DNA of 30,310 nucleotides from an uncultured Olsenella sp. (GTDB lineage Bacteria; Actinomycetota; Coriobacteriia; Coriobacteriales; Atopobiaceae): contig UQIF01000026.1 in the NCBI GenBank assembly GCA_900540955.1, positions 1 through 30,310 of the forward strand, written 5' to 3'. This document shows, piece by piece, positions 16,873 through 26,437 of this stretch (positions within the stretch are counted from its first letter, which is position 1; the number at the start of each line of letters is the position of its first letter). Below the pieces are notes generated by a model. That model saw only the letters and a program-made list of their open reading frames with translations, made no database searches and had not been told where the DNA came from. Position numbers and translations under genes: made by a program.

Positions 16873-18705
16873 ATGATCTATCTGTCCCAGCTCATGGGCA
16901 ACCCTGTTTTTGCAGCAGACGGCGAGAAGATCGGCACGGTTTCCGACCTCGGCATCGCCACGGGCGAGGTTTTCCCCCGCGTGACCAGCCTTGCTTTCAA
17001 GGGGCCCGGCCGCACCCCCTTTATGATCAGCTGGCGCAAGTACGTCGACACCTACGACGAGAAGGAGATCCACCTCAAGGTCCCCGCGACCGAGATCCGC
17101 TTCTCGTACCTGCAGCCCGATGAGGTCCTCATCGCGCGCGACATCCTCAACAAGCAGATCGTCGATACCCGCGGCATGCGCGTCGTCCGCGTAAACGACC
17201 TCAAGCTCTCCGACACCAACTCCACGCAGCTTCGCCTGCTCGGCGCCGAGGTCGGCGCCCGCGGCATCCTGCGCTCGCTGTCGCCCGCGCTCGAGCGCAC
17301 CGTTCTTCGCCTCGCACGCGCCTTCGGCAAGCCCATGCCCGAGCGCATCATCGCGTGGAGCTACATGGACCTCGTCGAGCGCGACCTCTCCAACGTCAAG
17401 CTCTCGGTCTCGCACAAGACCCTCGACGACATGCACCCCGCCGACATCGCCGACATCATCGAGCGCCTCGACCCGCGCCTGCGCGGCCAGGTCTTCGCGC
17501 AGCTCGACGACGAGCAGCGGGCCGGCGCCATGGCCGAGTTCGACGACGATGCGATGGCCGCCGAGCTCATGGGCAACATGGACGAGTCCGACGCCTCCCG
17601 CATGCTGTCCGAGATGGACCCCGACGACGCGGCCGAGCTCGTGTCCGAGCTCGACTACGACAAGGCCGAGAAGCTCCTGCGCCTCATGGGCGTCCAGGAG
17701 CAGCGCGCCATCCGCCAGCTGCTCGGCTACCGCGAGGACACCGCGGGCCGCATCATGACCTCGGAGTTCGCGTCGCTGCCGGAAGAAAAAACCGTCGCCG
17801 ACGCCGTCGCCCTGCTGCGCGGCCTCGCCGATGACTTCGAGTCGGTCCGCTACCTCTACCTCACCGACGAGAACAACCGGCTCTCGGGCGTCGTCACCCT
17901 GAACCAGATCATCGTCTCGTCTCCCGACACCAAGCTCACCTGTATCTGTACCGAGGAGGTCATCGTCGCGAGCCCGGAGGATGACCAGGAAGACGTTGCC
18001 GAGAAGATCGCCAAGTACAACCTCCTTGCCATGCCGGTCGTTGCCGACGACGGCCATATGCTCGGCATCGTCACCGTCGACGACGCGCTCGACGTCCTCG
18101 AGGAGGAGCACGCCGAGGACCTCCAGATCGCCGGCGGCGCTCCTGCCGACGATGACTCCTCGCGCGGCGGCGACCTCGTGTGGATCCTGCGCCGCAACGC
18201 GTGGTTCTTCCTGTGGATCGCGGGCGCCGCGGCGCTGGCCGTCGTCCTGCCCATGGTCGGCGTGGACTGCTCGAGCGTGCTTCTTACCTGCGCGGCGCTG
18301 CCCGTGGCACTCGTCGTGGCCGACGACTCCATCAGCTACGTCACGAACTTCTTCCTGCAGAACGATCCCGATGACGACGACGCGCCGTCGGTGCTCGGCT
18401 TCACCGTGAAGAGCATCGGCATCGGCGTCGTGCTCGCCGCCGTCGCGGTGCTCGCGGCGCTCATGCTCGACAGTGTGGTCCGCGCCGGCTCGCCCGAGGC
18501 GCTCAGGGCCGTGTCCACCGGCTTCACGGCCGCGGCCGCGGCGATTCTGCTGAGCTTCATCCTGAGCCCGGCCTACCTCGCCTTCCTGCGCAAGCGTGAC
18601 GAGAACAACCAGGACGTCTCGGGATTCGCCCTCTCGATGTGCGCCATGCTCATTGCCCTCGCGGTCTTCGTCGCCATCGTCGTTTCCAAGGCGGTGGTTT
18701 TCTAG
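16873..18705 (+). CDS. PRC-barrel / MgtE_N / CBS protein with divergent membrane domain
   Basis: 610 residues. The N-terminus has one or two PRC-barrel-like units (IYLSQLMGNPVF, then LIARDILNKQIVD). An MgtE intracellular N domain follows at about 185-280, with the acidic helical repeats HPADIADIIERLD, MDESDASRMLSEMDPDDAAEL. A CBS pair comes next at about 290-420. In MgtE channels these domains bind Mg2+ and gate the pore. The C-terminal part (about 435-610) has about five hydrophobic segments, the same count as MgtE, but I cannot find MgtE pore signatures such as a GGNAGxQ block, so it may not be a channel. ATG at 16873 with aaggag upstream. Its stop codon overlaps the GTG of the NRAMP-type gene by one base, so the two products are made in coupled amounts. 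Likely role: Mg2+-sensing partner of that transporter (inference). Confidence 0.85.
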   Translation: MIYLSQLMGNPVFAADGEKIGTVSDLGIATGEVFPRVTSLAFKGPGRTPFMISWRKYVDTYDEKEIHLKVPATEIRFSYLQPDEVLIARDILNKQIVDTRGMRVVRVNDLKLSDTNSTQLRLLGAEVGARGILRSLSPALERTVLRLARAFGKPMPERIIAWSYMDLVERDLSNVKLSVSHKTLDDMHPADIADIIERLDPRLRGQVFAQLDDEQRAGAMAEFDDDAMAAELMGNMDESDASRMLSEMDPDDAAELVSELDYDKAEKLLRLMGVQEQRAIRQLLGYREDTAGRIMTSEFASLPEEKTVADAVALLRGLADDFESVRYLYLTDENNRLSGVVTLNQIIVSSPDTKLTCICTEEVIVASPEDDQEDVAEKIAKYNLLAMPVVADDGHMLGIVTVDDALDVLEEEHAEDLQIAGGAPADDDSSRGGDLVWILRRNAWFFLWIAGAAALAVVLPMVGVDCSSVLLTCAALPVALVVADDSISYVTNFFLQNDPDDDDAPSVLGFTVKSIGIGVVLAAVAVLAALMLDSVVRAGSPEALRAVSTGFTAAAAAILLSFILSPAYLAFLRKRDENNQDVSGFALSMCAMLIALAVFVAIVVSKAVVF

Positions 18706-20000
18706 TGCCGTCCGAGCTCGACAAGAAGCACACCGAGGCGCCGGTCGCCGACGTTTTGGATGCCAAGCCCGCCCGAACCAGGCTCGACCCGAAGCGCGTC
18801 CTTGCGGCAATGGGCCCCGGCATGGTCGCCGCCCTGGCCGGCGCCGACGCCGGCGGCGTCGCCACGTACTCGAGCGCAGGCGCGTTCTTCGGGTACGGCC
18901 AGCTTTGGACCGTCCCCGTCATGTGCCTTTTGCTCATCGTCGCGCAGGAGACCGCCGCGCGCATGGGCTGCGTCACCGGCAAGGGCTTCGCGTCCCTGAT
19001 CCGCGAGCAGTTCGGCGTGCGCATGAGCGCGCTTGCCATGCTCGCGCTGCTGATCTCGAACACCACCGTCACGCTGTCGGAGTTCGCCGGCATCGCGTCG
19101 GGCCTCGGCCTCTTTGGCGTGCCGGCCATCGTGAGCGTGCCCATCGCGGCGCTTGCCATCTGGATGCTTACCATGAGCGGCTCCTACCACCGCATCGAGA
19201 AGATCCTGCTGGCCATCAGCTGCGTCTTCGTCACGTACGTGGTCGCCGGCGTCATGGTCGGCCCCGACTGGGGAGACGCCCTGAACGCCACCTTGATTCC
19301 GCGCTTCTCCACGGACCCAAAGTACTTCAGCGTGCTCGTGGCAAACATCGGCACCACCATCGCGCCGTGGATGATGTTCCTCGCGCAGTCCAACGTCGTC
19401 GAGAAGAACGCCCACGCCGCCGATCTGCCCTACCAGCGCATCGACACCGTGACCGGCTCCATCGTGGCGAGCGCCATCAGCTGGTTCATCATCTTGACCA
19501 CGGGTGCCGTGCTCTTTCCGGCGGGCATCCAGGTGAGCAGCGCCGAGGACGCAGCGCTCGCCCTGCAGCCGCTGGTGGGGGAGTACGCGACGGTGCTGTT
19601 CGGCGCCGGCCTCGTGGGCGCGTCGTTCCTCGCGGCGTGCGTGCTGCCCGGCATCACCTCGAGCGCGATCTGCGAGGCGTTCGGCTGGGAGCGCGGCAGC
19701 GACCGCAGCTGGCAGGAGGCCCCCGTTTACCGCGGCATCATCACTGCCGTTATCTTCTTCTCCGCCGTGGTCGTGGTCATCCCCAACATCGACCTCTTTG
19801 GCATCATGATGCTTGCGCAGGTCATCAACGGTGTCCTGCTTCCGGTCCTGCTCGTGTTCATGGTCCTCATCGCGAGCGACCGACACGTCATGGGCAAATT
19901 CCGCAACGGCCGGGCGTGGAATGCGCTTACGTGGTTCACCATCATCGCCGTTGTGGTGCTCACCATTGTTATGTTCGTTCTGCAGGCGATGGGTCTCTAA
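18705..20000 (+). CDS. NRAMP-related transporter, probably Mg2+-selective (NRMT type)
   Basis: 431 residues from the GTG that overlaps the previous stop codon; about eleven membrane helices. The helix-1 metal site reads GADAGGVATY (D48, G51), where Mn/Fe NRAMPs have DPGN. The helix-6 site reads GTTIAPWMMF (216-225), where they have GATVMPH. The metal-coordinating Asn and Met are thus replaced by Gly and Ala, and the His after the Pro by Trp. Loss of the soft-ligand Met is the described hallmark of NRAMP-related magnesium transporters, one of which was characterised from Eggerthella lenta, also a coriobacterium. I therefore read it as a Mg2+ importer rather than MntH. The preceding MgtE_N/CBS gene supports this. 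A plain Mn2+ carrier is the alternative. Confidence 0.88.
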   Translation: MPSELDKKHTEAPVADVLDAKPARTRLDPKRVLAAMGPGMVAALAGADAGGVATYSSAGAFFGYGQLWTVPVMCLLLIVAQETAARMGCVTGKGFASLIREQFGVRMSALAMLALLISNTTVTLSEFAGIASGLGLFGVPAIVSVPIAALAIWMLTMSGSYHRIEKILLAISCVFVTYVVAGVMVGPDWGDALNATLIPRFSTDPKYFSVLVANIGTTIAPWMMFLAQSNVVEKNAHAADLPYQRIDTVTGSIVASAISWFIILTTGAVLFPAGIQVSSAEDAALALQPLVGEYATVLFGAGLVGASFLAACVLPGITSSAICEAFGWERGSDRSWQEAPVYRGIITAVIFFSAVVVVIPNIDLFGIMMLAQVINGVLLPVLLVFMVLIASDRHVMGKFRNGRAWNALTWFTIIAVVVLTIVMFVLQAMGL

Positions 20001-20040
20001 CGAAGCGGGGAAACTGCTCGTCGTGTTAGACTAAACCCCT

Positions 20041-20152
20041 GTGAGCGCGTTCAATGGGGGCGGGTGACGCAACACCTCGAACCTGGTCAGGGCCGGGAGG
20101 CAGCAGCCATAAGGGGCCTCTGGCGGGCACCCGTTCCCATCGAGCGCGCTTA
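20041..20152 (+). ncRNA. ffs: Signal recognition particle RNA, small bacterial type (4.5S)
   Basis: The conserved apical domain is present: cctggtcagggccgggaggc, then agcagccataagg. The ends pair as a long hairpin: agcgcgttcaatggg near the 5' end with cccatcgagcgcgct near the 3' end. The length of about 110 nt fits the small SRP RNA that binds Ffh. Ends are set from the terminal helix and may be off by a few bases. A tagact at 20027-20032 may be the -10. Confidence 0.93.
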
Positions 20153-20163
20153 ACTGAAACTTG

Positions 20164-20191
20164 CTGCCCCGTGACGTATGTCGCGGGGCAG
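20164..20191 (+). terminator. Hairpin after the SRP RNA
   Basis: A 12-bp stem, ctgccccgtgac / gtcgcggggcag with one wobble, and loop gtat. A T-run (tttttt) comes only 16 bases later, so termination by it is uncertain. Confidence 0.55.
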
Positions 20192-20241
20192 ACTTGTGAA
20201 CGGCGCTTTTTTGACCGCTATCCAAAAAAGGAGAGACCCGC

Positions 20242-20883
20242 ATGGGCTTTGTCAACTTCATCGCCGAGCTGCTCCGCGACCCCCGCTCCGCCATCGCTGC
20301 CTGGATCGCCGCCGGCCCGCTCATGGCGTACGGCTGCGTCTTCCTCATCATCTTCATCGAGACCGGCGTCGTGTTCTTCCCGTTCCTTCCGGGCGATTCT
20401 CTGCTGTTCGCCTCCGGCTTCTTTGCGCACAACGGCGGCTTCAACATCGTCGCGCTGCTCGCCGTGGCCTGGGCCGCTGCCATCCTCGGCGACCAGTGCA
20501 ACTTCATGATCGGCCACTTCTTTGGGCGCAAGATCGTCGCCTCCGGCAAGGTCAAGGCCATGACCCCGGAGCGCCTCCAGAAGTCCGAGGCCTTCCTCGA
20601 CAAGTGGGGGCATCTCGCCATCTTCCTTGGTCGCTTCTTCCCGTTCATCCGCACTTTCGTGCCCTTCATCGCGGGCATGGGCGGCATGCACTGGCGCAAC
20701 TTCGTGATCTTCAACGTCCTCGGCGGCATTACCTGGTCGACGCTGTTCACGCTGCTCGGCTATTTCTTTGGCGGCATCCCCTTCGTCCAGGAGCACTTCG
20801 AGCTTCTCATCATCGGTATCGTTGCGGTGAGCATCGTCCCGACCGTGGTCGGCCTCGTCAAGGCCAAGCTCGCCAAGAACTAA
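20242..20883 (+). CDS. DedA-family membrane protein
   Basis: 213 residues, several membrane helices. DedA/SNARE-associated signatures: a conserved Glu before FFPFLPGDSLLF, GRFFPFIRTFVPFIAGMGGM with the two essential Arg residues, and the later FNVLGGITWS. DedA proteins flip or recycle membrane lipids, including undecaprenyl phosphate in some members. ATG at 20242 with aaaggag 8-9 bases upstream. It follows the SRP RNA and is followed by a small palindrome. Confidence 0.93.
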   Translation: MGFVNFIAELLRDPRSAIAAWIAAGPLMAYGCVFLIIFIETGVVFFPFLPGDSLLFASGFFAHNGGFNIVALLAVAWAAAILGDQCNFMIGHFFGRKIVASGKVKAMTPERLQKSEAFLDKWGHLAIFLGRFFPFIRTFVPFIAGMGGMHWRNFVIFNVLGGITWSTLFTLLGYFFGGIPFVQEHFELLIIGIVAVSIVPTVVGLVKAKLAKN

Positions 20884-20894
20884 GCTTAGCCGCG

Positions 20895-20919
20895 TGAACA
20901 GGGGTATGTCCCCTGTTCA
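20895..20919. repeat. Palindromic element tgaacagggg-tatgt-cccctgttca
   Basis: A perfect 10-bp inverted repeat with a 5-base loop, 12 bases after the DedA stop. No T-run follows immediately, though acttttccc comes later. It may be a terminator or a copy of a dispersed intergenic palindrome. Confidence 0.65.
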
Positions 20920-21008
20920 AGGCACCGACTTTTCCCAAAAGCAAGCTGGAAGCGCCTGAAGTAGCATGGATGGAGCTTCGCCGGAGCGTCCAAGGAGGCC
21001 AAAAAGCC

Positions 21009-21560
21009 ATGAAACTCATCATTGCGTCCGATATCCACGGCGCCGCCGATTGGTGCGGCCGCCTCATGTCCGCCATTGAGGTCGAGAACCCCGACCGCGT
21101 GGTGCTTTTGGGCGACTTGCTGTACCACGGCCCGCGAAACGACCTGCCCGCCGACTACGCGCCCAAGCGCGTGATCGAGATGCTCAACGGCATCGCCGAC
21201 CGCGTCATCGCCGTGCGAGGCAACTGCGAGGCCGAGGTCGACCAAATGGTCCTCGGCTTTCCCTGCATGGCCGACCACAACATCCTTGTGGACCCTGCCT
21301 CCGGCAACAAGACGCTCTTCTTTACCCACGGCCACGTGTACGGCCCAGGGCTCCACAACAGCGTCGACAACTGGCCCGCCCTGCCCGCCAACTCCGCGCT
21401 CGTCTACGGCCACACCCACAAGAAGGTGCTGCAGGAGGTCGAGGGCCACGAGGGCGTGTGCGTGTTCAACCCCGGCTCCGTGGGTATTCCCAAGGACGGC
21501 ACCCACAGCTTCGGCGTCTACCGGGACGGCGTCTTTGAGCACCGTATCCTGGGCGAGTAG
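21009..21560 (+). CDS. yfcE: YfcE-type phosphodiesterase
   Basis: 183 residues, the same length as E. coli YfcE. Metallophosphoesterase motifs: SDIHG, LLGDLLYHGPRN, RGNCE, FTHGH, YGHTH and NPGSVGIPK, all in order and complete. Hydrolyses phosphodiesters with Mn2+-type di-metal chemistry in vitro; the cellular substrate is unknown. ATG at 21009 is preceded by aaggagg; the 13-residue longer in-frame version has no site. It is the second YfcE-like gene in the window and the larger subtype; the one at 8356 is the shorter MJ0936-like subtype. Confidence 0.93.
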   Translation: MKLIIASDIHGAADWCGRLMSAIEVENPDRVVLLGDLLYHGPRNDLPADYAPKRVIEMLNGIADRVIAVRGNCEAEVDQMVLGFPCMADHNILVDPASGNKTLFFTHGHVYGPGLHNSVDNWPALPANSALVYGHTHKKVLQEVEGHEGVCVFNPGSVGIPKDGTHSFGVYRDGVFEHRILGE

Positions 21561-21590
21561 CCCCGCGCGCCAGCAACGAGCAAGACAAAG

Positions 21591-21616
21591 CGAGCCCCGC
21601 TCTGGGGCTCGTTTTT
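21591..21616 (+). terminator. Terminator after the YfcE-type gene
   Basis: A perfect 8-bp stem, cgagcccc / ggggctcg, with loop gctct, followed directly by ttttt. Confidence 0.92.
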
Positions 21617-21678
21617 CGTCTCGGCCGCCTCGAATCCGCCCCTATATTCCTCACTTTAAAAAACCTAATGTGAAGAGA

Positions 21679-21701
21679 CTTAGATTATGTATAGAATCAA
21701 G
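21679..21701 (+). promoter_or_regulatory. Candidate HspR operator (HAIR-like) over the dnaK promoter
   Basis: cttagatt and aatcaag, separated by 8 bases, form an imperfect inverted repeat (one extra base in the left arm). It resembles the HspR-associated inverted repeat cttgagt-N7-actcaag more closely in the right arm than the left. It overlaps a possible -10 (tatagaat). A MerR-type hspR gene lies at the end of the same operon, which makes a site here expected. Confidence 0.45.
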
Positions 21702-21790
21702 ACGCACAGGGGATAAACTCGAACGTACAAAGAGTGTATTAAGGCGCGCGGGTCCACGGACGCCGCGGGCATTGAAGAAAGGATCGCATC

Positions 21791-23680
<1,890 letters not shown>

Positions 23681-23705
23681 TCGCGCTGCCGACCAAACGC
23701 GACTC

Positions 23706-23768
23706 GCGGCGTAAACGCGCCGCAGGTAATTAACCAAATTGGGAGGCGGCCGCAACCGGCCGCCTCCC
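23706..23768 (+). promoter_or_regulatory. Two tandem hairpins between dnaK and grpE
   Basis: A 6-bp stem gcggcg / cgccgc (23706-23723) is followed by a perfect 12-bp stem gggaggcggccg / cggccgcctccc with loop caac (23741-23768). There is no T-run, so a role in mRNA 3'-end protection or processing, allowing more DnaK than GrpE, is more likely than full termination. Confidence 0.6.
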
Positions 23769-23792
23769 TGCTGAGGAAAAAAGGAGGGTGAC

Positions 23793-24548
23793 GTGAAGGT
23801 GCCCATCGAATCTGACGAGATCAAGGACGAGGCCGCCCAGGCCGAGTCCGTGAACGACGCGGAGACCGCCGCAGACGCCGCCGAGCCCGAGCTCGACCCG
23901 GACGAGGAGGCAGCCCGCGTGGCCGAGGCCATCCGCCGCGGCGAGGAGGCCGCCGAGAAGGAGCTCGCCTCCGACGCCGGCAAGCTTCGCGCCGAGCGCG
24001 ACGAGCTCGCGAAGAAGCTCGCCGCCGTCGACGACGACATCGCCGCCGCAAAGAAGCAGGCAGCCGACGCATCCGAGCGCCTGGTCCGCCTGCAAGCAGA
24101 CTGGGACAACTATCGCCGCCGCACCGCCGCCGAGCGCCTTGCCGAGAAGGAGCGCGCCGCCGAGAACCTCGTGCTCGCACTTCTTCCCGTCATCGACGAT
24201 ATGGAGCGCGCCATCGAGCACGCCGGCGCGACCGAGGGCGACGAGCAGCTCACGCACTTCGTCGAGGGTATCGAGGCCGTCCACACAAAGATGGTCGGCG
24301 TGCTGGCAAAGGAGGGCGTCGAGGTCATCGACCCCGTCGGCGAGCCTTTCGAGCCGCTTTCCCATCAGGCGGTCGGCCGCGTCGAGGACAAGGACGCCTA
24401 CGACGAGACCGTGGCCCAGGTGTACCAGAAGGGCTATCGCATGGGACAGAAGGTCATCCGCACCGCCATGGTCACGGTGACCTTCGGCGGCCCCAAGCGC
24501 CCCGCTCCCGAACCCGAGGGCGAGCCCGGCGCCGACGAGGCCAAATAG
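23793..24548 (+). CDS. grpE: Nucleotide exchange factor GrpE
   Basis: 251 residues from GTG at 23793, with aaggagg at 5-base spacing. The first about 65 residues are acidic and Ala/Glu-rich, longer than usual. A coiled-coil follows (about 65-120), then the family core LQADWDNYRRRT and NLVLALLPVIDDMERAI. The beta-domain includes GVEVIDPVGEPFEPLSHQAV and the VYQKGYRMGQKVIRTAMVTV signature. Releases ADP from DnaK. A hairpin separates it from dnaJ. Confidence 0.97.
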   Translation: MKVPIESDEIKDEAAQAESVNDAETAADAAEPELDPDEEAARVAEAIRRGEEAAEKELASDAGKLRAERDELAKKLAAVDDDIAAAKKQAADASERLVRLQADWDNYRRRTAAERLAEKERAAENLVLALLPVIDDMERAIEHAGATEGDEQLTHFVEGIEAVHTKMVGVLAKEGVEVIDPVGEPFEPLSHQAVGRVEDKDAYDETVAQVYQKGYRMGQKVIRTAMVTVTFGGPKRPAPEPEGEPGADEAK

Positions 24549-24564
24549 CAACGGATTCCACGTG

Positions 24565-24588
24565 CGCCCGGGCATCCGTGCCCGGGCG
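24565..24588 (+). promoter_or_regulatory. Hairpin between grpE and dnaJ
   Basis: A perfect 10-bp stem, cgcccgggca / tgcccgggcg, has loop tccg and is followed by tgattcttt, an imperfect T-rich tail. It could partly terminate and so reduce dnaJ-hspR expression. Confidence 0.6.
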
Positions 24589-24617
24589 TGATTCTTTGAG
24601 AGGGGGCTCGTGCAGCC

Positions 24618-25562
24618 ATGGCAGACAGAAACTACTACGACATCCTCGGCGTCAAGCGCGACGCCACCGACGACGACATCAAGAAGGCCTTCCGTAAGCT
24701 GGCGGCCAAGTACCACCCCGATGCGGGCGGCGACGAGGCCAAGTTCAAGGAGGTCAGCGAGGCGTACACCACGCTTTCCGATAAGCAGAAGCGTAAGGAG
24801 TACGACCAGCTCCTGATGTTCGGCGGCATCCCCGGGGCAGGGCGCCCCGGCGGTGGCTACGGTGGCTACACCACCAACGTCGGCGGCAACTGGCAGGATA
24901 TCTTCGGCGGCATGGGCGGCGACGGCTTCGGGGGGTTCGACTTCTCGTCGATCTTCGGCGGAGCCGCGGGCGCGGGCAGGTCCCGCGGCCCGGCCAAGGG
25001 CTCGGATCTCACCATGTCCATCGACGTCACGGCTGAGGAGGCGTTCTCAGGGGCAACCCGTAAGGTTACCTACCGCGTGCCCTCCACGGGCGAGGAACAG
25101 AGCCTCACGGTAAAGATCCCCGCGGGCGCGGTCGACGGCGGCAAGCTTCGCTATCGCGGCCGCGGCGAGGTCGGCCCCAACGGCGGCGCGCGCGGCGACC
25201 TCGTGATCACCACGCACGTGGCCGAGCACCCGCTCTTCAAGCGCGACGGCGCCGACGTGCGCATGGAGCTGCCGCTCAGTATGTACGAGGCCGCGCTCGG
25301 CACCACGGTGGACGTCCCTACGCCCGAGGGCAAGGAGGTCCGTCTCAAGATCCCGGCCGGCACCCAGAACGGAAAGACCTTCCGCTTCAAGGACCTCGGC
25401 GCCCCCGACGTCAAGCGCAAGGGCAACAAGGGCGCCCTGTACGTGACGGTCCAGGTCAAGGTCCCCACCATGCTCTCCAAGAAGGAACGCGACGCGCTGG
25501 AGGCGTTGAAGTCGGCCGACGAGCGCAGCTACCGCGAGGAGGTCGAGCGCTATGGCGCGTAA
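24618..25562 (+). CDS. dnaJ: DnaJ-type co-chaperone lacking the zinc finger (class II)
   Basis: 314 residues. J domain at 1-70 with YHPDAGGDE carrying the HPD that triggers DnaK ATPase; a Gly/Phe-rich linker to about 120; then two C-terminal beta-sandwich substrate domains (SIDVTAEEAFSGATRKV, IPAGAVDGGKLRYRGRG, LPLSMYEAALGTTVDVPTP). The four CxxCxGxG zinc motifs of classical DnaJ are absent, making it a class II (CbpA-like) Hsp40, even though it occupies the dnaJ place in the dnaK operon. In the Streptomyces operon, dnaJ1 keeps the zinc finger. ATG at 24618. It overlaps hspR by 11 bases. Confidence 0.95.
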   Translation: MADRNYYDILGVKRDATDDDIKKAFRKLAAKYHPDAGGDEAKFKEVSEAYTTLSDKQKRKEYDQLLMFGGIPGAGRPGGGYGGYTTNVGGNWQDIFGGMGGDGFGGFDFSSIFGGAAGAGRSRGPAKGSDLTMSIDVTAEEAFSGATRKVTYRVPSTGEEQSLTVKIPAGAVDGGKLRYRGRGEVGPNGGARGDLVITTHVAEHPLFKRDGADVRMELPLSMYEAALGTTVDVPTPEGKEVRLKIPAGTQNGKTFRFKDLGAPDVKRKGNKGALYVTVQVKVPTMLSKKERDALEALKSADERSYREEVERYGA

Positions 25563-25995
25563 CGACGAGGGCCGCAACAAGCCGCTTTACATGATCAGCG
25601 TTGCTGCCGAGCTCACGGGCATGCATCCGCAGACCCTGCGCGTCTATGAGCAGAAGGGCCTCGTGAACCCGGGCCGCTCGCGCGGCAATACCCGCCTGTA
25701 CAGCCAGGCCGACATCGACCGGCTGAACCTCATCTCCAAGCTCACCGACGAGGGAATCAACCTCGCGGGCGTCGTCCGCATCCTCGACATGCGCGAGCAG
25801 ACCATGCAGCTCAAGGACGAGCTCGAGTCCATGCGCGACCAGATGCGCACCATGGAGGAAGAGCTCCACGAGTACCGCGTTCAGGAGCGCATCACGGCTA
25901 TCGCGCGCTACGAGGGCAATCCCGAGCAGATGATGCGCAAGCTGCTCGGCAACGGGTCGACGTCTGCCGGAGTGTCGGAGGACGAGGCCGAGTAG
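25552..25995 (+). CDS. hspR: MerR-family heat-shock repressor HspR
   Basis: 147 residues. N-terminal MerR winged-helix: YMISVAAELTGMHPQTLRVY, EQKGLVNPGRSRGNTRLYS and the following DIDRLNLISKLTDEGINLAG. A coiled-coil helix (about 85-115) follows, and the tail has no metal-binding cysteines. HspR binds HAIR sites and uses DnaK as co-repressor in actinobacteria, so the operon should control itself. ATG inside the end of dnaJ (atggcgcgtaa shared), with gaggaggt upstream; translation is probably coupled. Confidence 0.95.
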   Translation: MARNDEGRNKPLYMISVAAELTGMHPQTLRVYEQKGLVNPGRSRGNTRLYSQADIDRLNLISKLTDEGINLAGVVRILDMREQTMQLKDELESMRDQMRTMEEELHEYRVQERITAIARYEGNPEQMMRKLLGNGSTSAGVSEDEAE

Positions 25996-26437
25996 CCGCG
26001 GCTCGGGCGTCGCGCGCTTCTTGCCAACGGCGGAATTAGTGTACATATCCCTAACCAGGCCCCAAGGAATCCTGCGGTTTCTTGGGGCCTGCTCGTGGAT
26101 ATATACGTTATTCCGCTAATGCCGCGACGTCGGGTCTACCGCTCGAATCGGATGGCGATGCCTTCCCCGCGCGAATGGCGCGCCAAATGCGCAGCGCGGT
26201 CAATCCCGAAAGCGTAAGGCCTACGGCCCTTCTTTCCGAACGTCGGTAGGCGGAAATGGCGTGCATATCCCAACTCTGGCAAGAAAAACACCTGGTAAGA
26301 AGTGCACGCGGGTTGGAAAAAGTACACTAGCGAATCCGGTTCTCGATGGTTCTTTGTCCCTTGATTGGCCGATAATACGGAATCATGCTGCGATGTCACC
26401 CCTAGGGGGATGACGCATCAATTTGGGGGCCTTGCCA
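25996..26437. other. 442-base intergenic region between hspR and the LuxR-type gene
   Basis: It contains the long hairpin at 26030-26116. After this I see no gene; an 87-codon minus-strand frame at 26136-26399 has no recognisable features or clear ribosome site. An imperfect inverted repeat gtcacccctagggggatgac lies at 26394-26413 just before the LuxR start and may be an operator. gataat at 26371-26376 may be a -10. Base composition starts to look less GC-rich here. Confidence 0.5.
26030..26116. repeat. Long imperfect hairpin downstream of hspR
   Basis: Inner stem of 13 bp (26056-26068 / 26079-26091, caggccccaagga / ttcttggggcctg) lies within a symmetric 5x5 interior loop. An outer helix follows, 26030-26050 with 26097-26116, having one mismatch, one bulge and two wobbles. 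The inner stem would act as the terminator of the dnaK operon, but the whole fold is far longer than a terminator needs and its outer arms are AT-rich. Confidence 0.65.

Noticed and set aside
16648..18810. A 720-codon minus-strand open frame opposite the MgtE-like gene
   Set aside because: Low-complexity shadow; the plus strand has clear MgtE_N and CBS motifs.
18705..20000. Calling the NRAMP homologue MntH (Mn2+/Fe2+)
   Set aside because: DAGG replaces DPGN and IAPW replaces VMPH at the metal site, so the usual Mn/Fe ligands are missing.
26136..26399. An 87-codon minus-strand open frame between hspR and the LuxR-type gene
   Set aside because: No recognisable motif, no convincing ribosome site and atypical composition; left as non-coding.
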